A DNA stretch of 64,000 nt from Tetranychus cinnabarinus (lineage: Eukaryota > Arthropoda > Arachnida > Trombidiformes > Tetranychidae): contig WHVY01000002.1 of assembly GCA_022266195.1 (NCBI GenBank), positions 7,021,001-7,085,000 of the forward strand. Reading direction: 5' to 3'. The notes beneath the pieces were generated by a model, which did no database searches, was not told the DNA's origin, and was given only the letters and a program-made list of their open reading frames with translations. Below are positions 13,490-23,293 of the stretch, in pieces; the first letter of the stretch is position 1; every line of letters begins with the position of its first letter. The position numbers and the translations under genes are program-made.

Positions 13490-14344
13490 ATGGGTAAAGA
13501 ATTGCCTCGACCGGTCGGTTTGTACATCTTATTTTTGTTACTCGTGTTAATTACGTTAACTGTTATGTCTTTTTTTCTGGTATTTTCCACTATTTTTCAG
13601 ATACGAAGTATTAGTGCTAGTGTTTCCAAGATTGCTGATAGAAATGTCACTTCAGCAAAAATTGAAGATTTAACAGATCTTTTTGTGCAGATCCGTAACG
13701 ATTATGAAGGTGCTGCTGCAACCAAAACCCTTGCATTTAACTCTTTAAATAGAGACTTGTCTGATACCGTTAAGACTTTCAATCGAATATTTGTCTCCTT
13801 CAGTAGTTTGCTAGAGAGTCAAAAAAAAATATTCGAAACAAATGTTCAAATGTTGTTTGCTGATGTCGGTCAAACTTCGGATTTTTGCAAAAATATTTAC
13901 CAGGCAAATCTTGACGCGGAATTTCAATTATACATCGTGCTAAATCAGAGGATAGACGAAGCAAAGTTGGAAGGAATAAATAAGAAATTACAAGAAGATA
14001 TATTACCAAGCAATATGACATTCCTAACTGGTCCCAACTTCCAATTGAATAGCTTTCTTAAATATCGAAACGCTAAGCAAATCCATGGAGGAGATTATCT
14101 AACTAAAAGCTCTAATTTAGCACTTGATTATTTTCCCGAAACTGATCTTAGAAAAATCAAACTCATCTCTTATGCAACTGTGAATGGGTTATTTTTACTT
14201 GACCCACCAGGAACTCAAAACAGCACTAATATTGATATCTACACAAATGTGACACTTACATCTAGTGATACTAATCATCCTCAGTTTATTCATAATCTAA
14301 GTGCTTTCACTGTTTATGCTCAGGAAATTATTCCCCTCAATTGA
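13490..14344 (+). CDS. Type II membrane glycoprotein, family copy 1
   Basis: Intronless, 284 residues. I do not recognise the family. A short basic N-terminus (MGKELPRP) precedes a strong hydrophobic segment at about residues 10-37, so the likely topology is a single membrane anchor with the C-terminal 245 residues outside or luminal. The ectodomain has several N-glycosylation sequons (NVT at 52, NMT, NST, NVT, NLS), a helical-looking middle and one cysteine, Cys133. The C-terminal half has the family signatures ILPSNMTFL, GGDYL, KIKL, NG-F-L and the ending AQEI. The start is the ATG at 13490, which aligns with the starts of the two paralogues. An AATAAA lies at 14512-14517. Copy 2 lies 1374 bases downstream in the same direction. 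Confidence refers to a real gene, not to a function. Confidence 0.85.
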   Translation: MGKELPRPVGLYILFLLLVLITLTVMSFFLVFSTIFQIRSISASVSKIADRNVTSAKIEDLTDLFVQIRNDYEGAAATKTLAFNSLNRDLSDTVKTFNRIFVSFSSLLESQKKIFETNVQMLFADVGQTSDFCKNIYQANLDAEFQLYIVLNQRIDEAKLEGINKKLQEDILPSNMTFLTGPNFQLNSFLKYRNAKQIHGGDYLTKSSNLALDYFPETDLRKIKLISYATVNGLFLLDPPGTQNSTNIDIYTNVTLTSSDTNHPQFIHNLSAFTVYAQEIIPLN

Positions 14345-14863
14345 CTGGCAATTTGGTTCCTATGAACATGACAAAGACGCTATAACTCGATATTGTACTA
14401 TTCGGCTCTTTGGTAGTCATTGAAGTGATATGTGAGAGTCATATTAATGATTAACTGGATTGCTATTATTGGGATAATGGATGGATTATTGGAAGATGTT
14501 TCTATTGCCTGAATAAAAGATTATCAAACATGACTTGGAGACTTGACCCGACTCAATGAATTAACATTTTCTCATCAAATTACCGAAAATCTCTAAACTC
14601 TTAATTTTGCCAATTATAATTACGAGTAAAGCTAAAATTATTGAGATTGATCCATTGAAATTGATAACAATCCTGGAGATATTTTGATTCGTCATTCTAT
14701 CATTGTTAAGATTGGAAATTACTAATATTTTAAATAATTTGCTATTGAAATTGTTCAACCCAAGCACATGTTTTAGCTATTCAACACACATTATCCCAAA
14801 GAGTAAAGTAACTCTTTGCATTATCCTCAATTGTTTGGTCATTTAAAGCAAATACTGTTAGAA
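14345..14863 (+). repeat. Duplicated flank between family copies 1 and 2
   Basis: The first part of this interval continues the near-identical 3' end of the tandem duplication: the 3'UTR after the stop matches the sequence after copy 2. A further block at about 14630-14760 (AATCCTGGAGATATTTTGA and neighbours) recurs at about 16006-16130. The promoter-proximal stretch before copy 2, from about 14773 (GCTATTCAACACACATTATC), matches the stretch before copy 1 at about 13427. The duplicated unit therefore includes flanking regulatory DNA. Confidence 0.8.
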
Positions 14864-15706
14864 ATGGCTGACAAATTGACTCGACCCGTCCTGTTGTATT
14901 TCTCATTTTTGTTGCTCGTGTTAATTACGTTAACTTTAGTGGCTCTTTATCTGATTATTTACACTTCTTTTCAGATACAAAGTATCAGTTTTAGTTTTTC
15001 CCAGATTCCTGGAAGAAATGAAACTACATCAAAAATGGATTCTTTAGCAGATGATTATCAATCATACGGTGATATTATTGCATCTAATTTTTCTCAAAGA
15101 GAGCCTACATTTGATAAGTTACATGATGATCTGTCTAAATCGACTAAAGAAATAAATAAAAAATTTTATCCTTCGTCTGTTTTGCTTGCGAAAACTGAAG
15201 CAAATTTCAAGAAAAACTTTCCCATTGTGTATGCTCAGGCAAATGATGCTAAAGAATCTTGCGATAAAGCTTTTAAAGGATCTAATGAATTGGAAACTCA
15301 AATTGCAGCTTTGATTGCTGATTTAATGTCCACAACATTGTTGGACGGAATAAATAAGAAATTACAAGAAGATATATTACCAAGCAATATGACATTCCTA
15401 ACTGGTCTTAATTTCCAATTGAATAGCTTTCTTAAATTCCGAAAGGCTAAGCAAATCGATGGAGGAGATTATCTAGCTAAAAGCTCTAATTTAGAAACTG
15501 ATTATTTTCCCGAAACTGATCTTACAAAAATCAAACTCAGCTCTTATGCAACTGTGAATGGGTCATTTTTACTTGACCCACCAGGAACTCCAGGCCTCGG
15601 TAATTCAATTGTCAACACACAAGGGACACTTCCAGCTAATATTTCGTTCCCTCGTGATCTAAGTGCTTTCACTGTTTATGCTCAGGAAATTATTCCCCTC
15701 AATTGA
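14864..15706 (+). CDS. Type II membrane glycoprotein, family copy 2
   Basis: Intronless, 280 residues, a tandem paralogue of the gene starting at 13490. The anchor (about residues 10-37) and the C-terminal 120 residues are close to those of copy 1, in places identical at the DNA level. The membrane-proximal and middle ectodomain (about residues 45-160) is strongly diverged. Cys133 is at exactly the same residue number, and the sequon at 52 is kept as NET. Near the C-terminus a stretch of differing length (GLGNS region) replaces the copy 1 sequence. ATG 14864 is chosen because it aligns with the copy 1 start; an in-frame upstream extension has no counterpart there. An AATAAA lies at 16106-16111. 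The function is unknown. Confidence 0.85.
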   Translation: MADKLTRPVLLYFSFLLLVLITLTLVALYLIIYTSFQIQSISFSFSQIPGRNETTSKMDSLADDYQSYGDIIASNFSQREPTFDKLHDDLSKSTKEINKKFYPSSVLLAKTEANFKKNFPIVYAQANDAKESCDKAFKGSNELETQIAALIADLMSTTLLDGINKKLQEDILPSNMTFLTGLNFQLNSFLKFRKAKQIDGGDYLAKSSNLETDYFPETDLTKIKLSSYATVNGSFLLDPPGTPGLGNSIVNTQGTLPANISFPRDLSAFTVYAQEIIPLN

Positions 15707-16465
15707 CTGGCAATTTGGTTCCCATGAACATGAAAAAGACGCTATAACTCGATATTGTACTGTTCGGCTCTTTGACAGTCGTTGAAGTGATATGTGAGAG
15801 TCATATTAATGATCAACTTGATTGCTATTAGCGGGATAATGGGTGGATTCCAACTCATAATTTTTGTCAATTATGAGTTTATGATGAGCCAAATGAATTG
15901 TCTATTTTTAATAATTGATTTGCTCGATATGGTTCAGTCATATGTTAAATCATATATTAAATCAAATATCAAATGTGAAAAAACCAAGGAAACATTAGGT
16001 TCTTAGCTAAAATTATTGAGATTGATTTATTGAAATTCAAAACAATCCTGGAGATATTTTGATTCGTCATTCTATCATTGTTAAGATTGGAAATCACAAA
16101 TATTAAATAAATTGCTATTGAAATTGTTCAATCTTTGAGTCATGAGCTCAGTATCAGATGATATTTCAACTGTGAAAACAGTTATCTTTGATCAGAATGA
16201 GACTGACTGAGATCTAAACACATGAGTCTTCATCTCTCTGTAATCTGTTTATTTTTTCATCCATGTTTTCAATTCTTCTCTGTCTTTGTGAAAATTAAAT
16301 TAACTCGACTATTAATTTTTAATTTTACTATATGATTTTGTATTATTAAACACTTTTATTTGCTACTCATTTAATTGCAATTTCATATTTATCCTCATGT
16401 TTTTAAGCTTTGTTTAACATTTTGTACATTAATACAGTTTGCAATACATCTTAAGGTTGGTTAAG
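15707..16465. other. Intergenic, membrane glycoprotein 2 to AP-1 sigma
   Basis: The first part is the duplicated 3' flank shared with copy 1 (up to about 15840 and again at about 16006-16130). From about 16140 the sequence is unique and AT-rich and probably holds the promoter and 5'UTR of the AP-1 sigma gene. No TATA box stands out. Confidence 0.5.
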
Positions 16466-16942
16466 ATGATTCACTTTATGCTGCTTTTCAGTCGACAAGG
16501 TAAATTGCGTCTACAATCATGGTATGTACCTGGTGCCGATAAAAACAAGAAAAAGATTACTCGTGAATTAATGACCATTACCTTGAACAGAAAAGTGAAA
16601 CACTGTTGTTTCTTCGATTGGAAGGATTTAAAGATTGTTTACAAACGCTATGCTAGTCTCTACTTTCTTTGTGCCATTGAACCAGAAGACAATGAGCTGC
16701 TTACTCTGGAGTTGATTCACCGCTATGTTGAGTTGTTGGACAAGTACTTTGGCTCGGTTTGTGAACTGGACATAATATTCAATTTTGAAAAGGCTTATTT
16801 CATTCTGAATGAGTTTGTATTGGGTGGTGAAGTACAAGAAACTAGTAAAAAATCTGTCCTCAAAGCTGTTGCTAGTCAAGATGTTATCGCTGAAGAAGAA
16901 ACCTCATCTCATGGTTTCTTCGAGGAACATGGACTAGGCTGA
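16466..16942 (+). CDS. AP1S: AP-1 adaptor complex subunit sigma
   Basis: 158 residues, the usual length of AP-1 sigma subunits. It belongs to the clathrin adaptor small-chain (longin-like) family that forms the core of the AP-1 complex and sorts cargo between trans-Golgi network and endosomes. Family stretches are clear: [17 protein letters not shown] at the start, [57 protein letters not shown], then [18 protein letters not shown] 16466 gives the canonical N-terminus; an in-frame ATG nine codons upstream would add residues that family members lack. A TTAAG sits immediately before the ATG, so an intron acceptor in the 5' leader is possible. No intron interrupts the coding region. It is convergent with the uS7m gene. 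Confidence 0.95.
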   Translation: MIHFMLLFSRQGKLRLQSWYVPGADKNKKKITRELMTITLNRKVKHCCFFDWKDLKIVYKRYASLYFLCAIEPEDNELLTLELIHRYVELLDKYFGSVCELDIIFNFEKAYFILNEFVLGGEVQETSKKSVLKAVASQDVIAEEETSSHGFFEEHGLG

Positions 16943-17375
16943 TCCATTTTATGATTAGACACGATTCACTTTTCTTAAGGAAGCCTGAAGACAATGAAAA
17001 TTTTTGCTCATAACAATCAGAAAATATGCATCTTAATACTTAATTGATTGTGTATAATAGTCAAGATTGCTTTCATTCCACAATCTATTGTAACTCAAAG
17101 CTATAATATAAGAAATAATGAATTCTTAATGAAAATTTGCCTCTGTTATTAACTTGAACTTCAATGATTTACTTAAAGATTGTTTGACCAGTGACTTTTT
17201 GAAATAATTCCAGTTACTCTTCTCCTCTTCTCCATTTATCCAAATAGTTAATCCGGATACATAATATGAATTGCTTGAGCAGAACCGAAAGAGTTAGATA
17301 CAAAGTTCAACGTGTGGACGATACATAATAGATTATATTTAACTACACATATTTACACTAAAAATATTTTAAATT
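16943..17375. other. Convergent 3' region of AP-1 sigma and uS7m
   Basis: About 430 AT-rich bases between two convergent stop codons. No canonical AATAAA is evident for AP-1 sigma within the first 150 bases. No gene seen. Confidence 0.5.
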
Positions 17376-18071
17376 CTAATCCCATCTGTAATGAGCATAT
17401 GCCTTGTTGGTTTCCGCAAGTTTGTGGAGATCATATTTTTGTTTGATAGCTTTACCTTCGCCGTTAAAGGCAAAAATGAATTCTCTAACTAGAGCTGGAA
17501 CATGAATCGCTCTCCATGGTTTGGGATGATCATGAGCTGCTCGATTAATCCATTTCATTCCAATATATTCCGATGTTTTATCCAACACAGGAAAGGGAAC
17601 TGAATATGTAACACCACCCTTGGGTATATACTTAGTAATGACGACTGGTTTAACATTGGCAACGGCTTTTTTCATCAAAACAAGAGGATCCAATTCAAAT
17701 TTAGCCTTCTTTTCTGGAGTATCGGCAGCTCTCCATTCAGCCAGTTGTTTTTTCTTGATAAGATACATCACCTCGCGAATCATATCCTCGTATTCAGCCT
17801 TTCGTCCACTACGATGCACAACATTAACAAATCGTCTGAGAAATGGGTCATAAAAATTGGAAGCATTGTGATCATTTGGAGCAGCAATGATCGGAGAAAA
17901 AGTCAATTCTTTAAATTTATCAGGTTCCTCGTTGATGAGCTTCAGTTGATTCTCTCTCCTGGGAATCGGTCGAACATACATTGGTGGCCAAACACTCCAT
18001 CTAACTTGATAAATAACAGGACTTTTGGTCACTAATTTGTTGATAAAATTAAATGACTGATAAATAGTCAT
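17376..18071 (-). CDS. mRpS7: Mitochondrial small-subunit ribosomal protein uS7m
   Basis: 231 residues, intronless. It is the S7 protein of the mitochondrial ribosome, which binds the 3' domain of the small-subunit rRNA and nucleates assembly of the head. The first 60 residues are a presumed mitochondrial leader plus extension (YQVRWSVWPPMY). The S7 core starts near DPFLRRFVNVVHRSGRKAEYEDMI and continues with ANVKPVV. It ends with the typical C-terminal stretch ALVREFIFAFNGEGKAIKQK, then HKLAETNKAYAHYRW. Length is close to animal orthologues. ATG 18071 is the first in-frame ATG. It lies between two copies of the type II membrane glycoprotein family without apparent functional relation to them. 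Confidence 0.95.
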   Translation of the reverse strand: MTIYQSFNFINKLVTKSPVIYQVRWSVWPPMYVRPIPRRENQLKLINEEPDKFKELTFSPIIAAPNDHNASNFYDPFLRRFVNVVHRSGRKAEYEDMIREVMYLIKKKQLAEWRAADTPEKKAKFELDPLVLMKKAVANVKPVVITKYIPKGGVTYSVPFPVLDKTSEYIGMKWINRAAHDHPKPWRAIHVPALVREFIFAFNGEGKAIKQKYDLHKLAETNKAYAHYRWD

Positions 18072-18563
18072 GGTTAACAATTAACTTAACCAGTTAATAA
18101 AATACAAAAAAATGCAAAACCAATGTTGCTTTAACATATGATTGGACTAATGGGAAAGTGTGAGAGTTACTCAAAATACCCTAAATACCACACTTATCCA
18201 AACTTCATAATCCCCAAATCTTCACATGAATTTAACTTCAAACCTTTCTTTTGTAACATTAGATTCGGAAATTCTTGATTCCTCAGTCTTATATCAAGAA
18301 GTCTCACTTGGATCTTTATTTCCGTCATCAATTGTTTAATAATCAATCAGGTAAGATATTTTCAAGATTCTAAATCTATCGGAAACATCTTGTATTGCAA
18401 TATGAAAATCTGAATAAACCAAAATATTGTAATAAACCAAATCTTTACCAATCTAGTTTGAACACTGAAAAGCTCTCGAAAAGCTTATCGAATCCTTCTG
18501 ATTATTTAACTACAAGTTTAGATTCAAGAACTGATTATTATCCAGTAACATCTAATATGTAAA
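18072..18563. promoter_or_regulatory. Divergent upstream region, uS7m and membrane glycoprotein 3
   Basis: About 490 bases between divergent start codons, expected to hold both promoters. CAG/GTAAGA near 18350 followed by TATTATCCAG near 18543 would fit a small 5'UTR intron for the plus-strand gene; this is only splice-site reading. No TATA box recognised. Confidence 0.35.
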
Positions 18564-19412
18564 ATGACGAAACCCTCATCTCGTTCAGCTTCTGTTTATT
18601 TCTCTTTTTTGATATTTGTGTTGGTTTGTATTACATTTTTGATAGTTGTTTTAATCATTGCCACTGCTCTTCAGATAAACAAAGTAAGATCTGATATAAT
18701 CCAAGCATCAGATAGAAATGAAACAGCTCAAAAAATAAATTCAATCATGGATCTGTATAATTCATTCGGTGGAGTTATCAATTCGCACGTTGGAAATTAT
18801 AGCAAAATATTTGCTTCCCTCAATGGTGACATTAAGTCATATGGTTCTCGAATCGCCTATCAGCACAAACTTGTAACCAATGAAGAAAAGACGAGAATAA
18901 CAAAATATCAAAGTGAACACATTTCTTTCTCTAATAACGTAAATATGATCTTTGGCTTATGTAACGCTTCATTTTACAGCTCAGATAGACTTTCGACCAA
19001 ATTTGTTGTTGCCGAATCAACTTGGTCAAATTTCAATACACAAAGCGGTTTATCTAAATTTTATGATGATTTGCGTAAAATAATATTGCCAGCGAAGTCC
19101 ACATTCCTTGTAAATTCAAATTTCAATACTTCGCTATTTTCTCGTAAAACAAAGCCAGTTCCAGGAGGAGATTATCTCGCTATTCATGATAACAAACCAG
19201 GAGATTATTACGAAGCAAGACCTAATCTCACTGACTTTACAAAAATCAAGTTGAAGACTACAACTGCCACCAGCAATGGACGGTTTTTCATCGAGCAACC
19301 AGGCAGCAATGTGACCAATAAAAATCTTTCTGTCAATGTTACGACTCCTAATATACAGTTGCAAACGAAATTTGATCAATTTGCTATTCATGGCGTTGAA
19401 ATTACCGATTAA
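18564..19412 (+). CDS. Type II membrane glycoprotein, family copy 3
   Basis: Intronless, 282 residues, the most diverged of the three family members. Its architecture is the same: a short polar N-terminus, an anchor at about residues 10-37, then a glycosylated ectodomain (NET at 52, NYS, NAS, NTS, NLT, NVT, NLS). The only ectodomain cysteine is again Cys133 (FGLCNAS); a second cysteine lies in the anchor. C-terminal signatures match copies 1 and 2 at lower identity: ILPAKSTFL, GGDYL, FTKIKL, NGRFFI and AIHGVEI. An AATAAA follows at 19425-19430. The AP-1 sigma and uS7m genes separate it from copy 2, so it reflects an older duplication. The function is unknown. Confidence 0.85.
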   Translation: MTKPSSRSASVYFSFLIFVLVCITFLIVVLIIATALQINKVRSDIIQASDRNETAQKINSIMDLYNSFGGVINSHVGNYSKIFASLNGDIKSYGSRIAYQHKLVTNEEKTRITKYQSEHISFSNNVNMIFGLCNASFYSSDRLSTKFVVAESTWSNFNTQSGLSKFYDDLRKIILPAKSTFLVNSNFNTSLFSRKTKPVPGGDYLAIHDNKPGDYYEARPNLTDFTKIKLKTTTATSNGRFFIEQPGSNVTNKNLSVNVTTPNIQLQTKFDQFAIHGVEITD

Positions 19413-20800
19413 TGAATGATGGAAAATAAAACAATTAGAAAAGACAAATTTGACAAAAATGTTGATTAGATGCTAATAAATCGGATACTGAAATGTATCA
19501 GTTACTTTCGTGTAAACTTGTCAAAACCAGCCTCTTCTTGAATCCATATTTGAGCGCTTGTCGGATGCAATGTTAATTGTAAAGAGTAGATTGAAAAGAA
19601 AGTGATTAATAAGTTGTTTGAAATCAAAAGGTTGGAAAAGAGTTAATTAGAAAATTAAGGTTATTACGGAATCGCAAGAATCCGCAATTTTATATAAAGG
19701 ATGAGTCTAAAACTGACCTTTAATTGTCTTGACAACTTTCTTGAATCCAAAGCTTGATATTGAACTAAATGTTTAAACAATTATATCAAAAGAGGAAAGT
19801 TAAAATCACGTCCAAAGGCTTCCAAAATTTCCGTGACTCAGCTGTTCATCTACACCTTCATCTTAAATTTGAGAATGAATTCACAACCAGCATGTTAAAC
19901 ATGAATCCTTGAAGTGTACAGCTAATTACTCAGAAGCCAAGATATTAGAATTTTTTCCCGTTGTAATCGATTCCTAAGATACAACTTATAAGAAAAGATC
20001 ATTAATTTAACCAGAAATTGGAAGGGCTTAAGAAATGGGAATCTCAAAAACTTTGGGTTAATTTGGTCGAGAAAATATTTTCCATTTAGAGGTAAGCTTG
20101 GAAAAATGTTAGTCTTTGAAACTTGTTCAATGAACAAAGTAGCACTTTTTAAATGTATCACTTAAAGTTGACAATTAATTTGCGACAATTAGCAGACAAT
20201 AAAAGACAGAGTAAACAATGAAACAAAAATTACCTTAACCTTAAGCATTCTCGCATCCAAACAATTGTTCTTGGAAAAGTAGACTTTGAATTCACTAACA
20301 AATGTGATGGCTCAAAATTTCCATTCGACAATACTTTGGTGGTTTTTCCAGAAGATGTGAGAAAAATGACGATTCGAAGTTGATGGGTCCATGGAAAAAC
20401 TTCGATTATCGAAGAGAAGGACGTCCTTAATTCTAACTCAAAGTTAAATCAAATTGAGCCCAAACCATCAAAGAGAACGTAAAAATGATGAGACCATCCG
20501 AAGACGGATCATTGGATGTAAACCAAAAAGGAAAAACTATTAAAATTGTATGTGAATTTCATGTAGTTTTATGATTCAATAGATTGATTGTTGGTGACAA
20601 AGAAAGAAAAGTCCATTTTCAAAGTTTAATTACGTGAAAAAGTCATCACACAACACCATAACAAGAAGTTTCCAACAGCAAAAACAAGAACTGTTTGTTG
20701 GTTGTTACTGAAAAGACACAATCAACGCATTTGTACACACATTGACACAAATGGATGAAAAACGGGCGAAAATCTTTTTCTTTCAAATTTTAACTCGTTT
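19413..20800. other. Intergenic region, no gene seen
   Basis: AT-rich unique sequence between membrane glycoprotein 3 and the repeat cluster. Only short, motif-free open frames are present. Confidence 0.45.
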
Positions 20801-20804
20801 AATT

Positions 20805-22520
20805 TGTGTAGAATTAAAATCTGAGTCCATTGGTGCTATTAAATAGTTCATCCGATGGATAGTTTTCGAGTAAATCAAGTCCAAAGTTGGAACTTCGATC
20901 GCCTTTTATGCGATTATGGAAGCATATTTTTTCACGAAACTGATTACACTAATGTTACTTTTGATTACCAACAAGAAAGTAAACTTATTTTGAGGAATAA
21001 AGTTTTCTGGTTTCTTTAAAGCAGATCGTTTCGATTTTTACTTAAACCTGTCGCATTTTGTGACCGTAACATTTAGACAGCTGAAACTTTTAATTCTTCG
21101 ACGCAAATTTAGTTGCACACATCATGGATCGAACCTTTTTCTGAATTTCTTTATAGTTCTCTCGATTTTGGCCATTGGTCCTAGAACTTTGAGTCCGAAA
21201 ATTTCGTGAATGGAATCACCTATAATCACCAATCTTACACCAATCAATAGATTTTATTAGTGGCTGTTATTGTATAAATTTTAGATGCTACAAAAAAGTT
21301 AAAACATTGGATTACTAAGGATGTTACTGGACGAGACTCGACTTATAAATTTAAATGATCACTCAAACTCAAATTGACATAAATGGCCAGAAACGGAAAA
21401 AATCATTATTTTTGCTTATGTTGATATGTAGGGACATAAAAGCGAGTCCATTTGTGCCCTTAAAAAGTTTCTCTGATGAATAGTTTTCGAGTAAAGCAAG
21501 GTCAAAGTTGGAACTTCGATCGCTATTTTTGCAATTATCGAAGCAGATTTTTTCATAAAACTGATTTCACTGATGTTAATTTTGATGACCAACCAGAAAA
21601 TGTATTTAAATTGTAAAATAACATTTTCTTTTTCTGTAAAACAGATCAAGTTCGATTTTGACTTAAACCTGTCGCATTTTGCGACCGGGACATTTAGAAA
21701 GATGAAACTTGGTATTCATCGATAAAAATTGGTGTTACACTTTTACGTCTGAAAGATTTTTTCAATTTCTCAACAATTCTCTTGATTTTAGCGATCGACC
21801 TAAAAACTTTGGCCATCAATATTTCGAGAATGGCATTACTTACAGCGATCATTCTTTCACCAATTCAATTCTCTACTAATACATAATTTAATTCAATTCA
21901 ATAACTTTCGATTAGTGCATTTTAGTTATGATTTTCGGGCAGTAAATGCACGAGAAACAACTTATTCAACAAAACAAGCTCATAAAATCAATATCTTGGT
22001 AAATAAACCAATTTTCTGGTTAAACTGGCAAATAAAATGCAAAGAGTGCTGTCAAATGCTCGAAACGTTTGAGTTAAGAGTTGAAACTTAGTGAAGGTAA
22101 TAAAGAAATAGCATCTGAGTCCATTGGTGCTATTAAATAATTCCTCCGATGGACAGTTTTCGAAGAAATCGAGTTCAAAGTTGAAACTTTGATGGCTTTT
22201 TGTACAATAACGGAAGCAAATTTCTTCATGAAACTTATTTTGAAGATGTAACTTTTGATGAACAACCAGAAAATGTATGCATTTTGAGGAATAAAGTTTT
22301 CTGTTTCCTTTAAATCAGATCTTTTCGATTTTCACCTAAACCTGTCGCATTTTGTGATTTTAAGAGTTAGCGAGCTGAAAGTTATTATTTGTCCATAAAA
22401 ATTGTTGGCTCACATCATGGATTTACTACTTCCTGCAATTTAAACACAGTTTTTGTTAATTTTGGGCATTGGCCTTAAAACTTTGAGATTCAATAATTCA
22501 ATAATAACATCATCTTCAAT
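20805..22520. repeat. Three degenerate copies of a long tandem repeat
   Basis: Three diverged copies of a unit of at least 420 bases. They begin near 20820, 21440 and 22112, giving spacings of about 620 and 672 bases. Shared blocks, in order, are GAGTCCATT, a GATGGATAGTTTTCGAG-like block, CAAAGTTGGAACTTCGATCG, ACCTGTCGCATTTTG and an ACTTTGAG-like tail before a TCACCAAT segment. On the minus strand two copies keep similar short open frames (SFMKK..AS, SKT.H..N, MDS), but there is no long ORF or known domain. The element type is unknown. Confidence 0.8.
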
Positions 22521-22664
22521 CATCATTCTTCATCATCATCATCGAGATCAAATCAAATACTAAATACTTTTAGACCATCTAAAAACTTTGCTTTGATTTG
22601 ATCTAAGCCGAATTTCGTTCGTTCATGATGCCAAAAAGAAGTTAATTTGAGTGTTTAAATAATA

Positions 22665-22670
22665 TTTATT
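22665..22670 (-). promoter_or_regulatory. Poly(A) signal of the Gly/Tyr-rich gene
   Basis: AATAAA on the minus strand, about 155 bases past the stop codon of the Gly/Tyr-rich secreted protein gene. Confidence 0.45.
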
Positions 22671-22822
22671 GGAAATTAATTACAAGGTACAATTTTTATA
22701 GCTCCGCATTTCTTGAGCTGTCAAATGACACTTATGTGCCTATTTGTTTCTTAATTTTGGCAATTCAACTAGTTACATTGATTCCTGACTGATGATCGAT
22801 TTATACTACAAGATGGAAGCTC

Positions 22823-23293
22823 TTAATAATAATTTCGTCCTGCTCCAAATCCACCGTAGATTCCAGCACCATATCTAAGACCAATGTTGGCACCGAAACC
22901 ACCACCATAACCAACTCTATCTCCGTAGCCATTGCCGTAGCCACCACCATTCATTGGATTACCATAGCCACCACCGTAAGGTGGACCACCATAACCCCCG
23001 CCATTGCCGTAACCACCACCGTTTCCGTAGCCTCCGCCATTACCTGGACCACCGTATCCATAGCCTACAAAGGAAACGTTAAATTTGATTCGCTTGATTT
23101 AAAGGATTCTTTTAGAATCTACTGAAAGAAAGTTTCTCTTACCTGGATTATATCCGAAGCCTCGATAACCAGCATTACCACCGTACCTCAGACCAGCATA
23201 TCCACCATACCTGACGGCTCCATATCCATTGAACAAGTCAAATTGAGCTGAGGCAATAGCGAACAAAGCAAAAAGAACTCCAAGGAATTTCAT
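22823..23293 (-). CDS. Gly/Tyr-rich secreted structural protein (two exons)
   Basis: Exons 23143-23293 and 22823-23064 join in frame (phase 1, donor CAG/GTAAGA, acceptor TTGTAG) to 131 codons. The first 16 residues (MKFLGVLFALFAIASA) are a clear signal peptide with cleavage expected before QFDLFNG. The mature protein is almost entirely Gly, Tyr, Asn, Arg and Pro, with repeats of the type GGYG, GNGGGYG and RYGG, ending GRNYY. There are no cysteines. Such sequences occur in arthropod cuticular proteins, silk-like proteins and some antimicrobial glycine-rich peptides; composition alone cannot choose between them. A TATAAAAG lies about 104 bases before the ATG and an AATAAA lies downstream. ATG 23293 is chosen because it begins the signal peptide. 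Confidence 0.85.

Noticed and set aside
20805..22520. Retroelement reading of the three-copy repeat
   Set aside because: No long frame, reverse transcriptase motif or terminal repeat structure was found.
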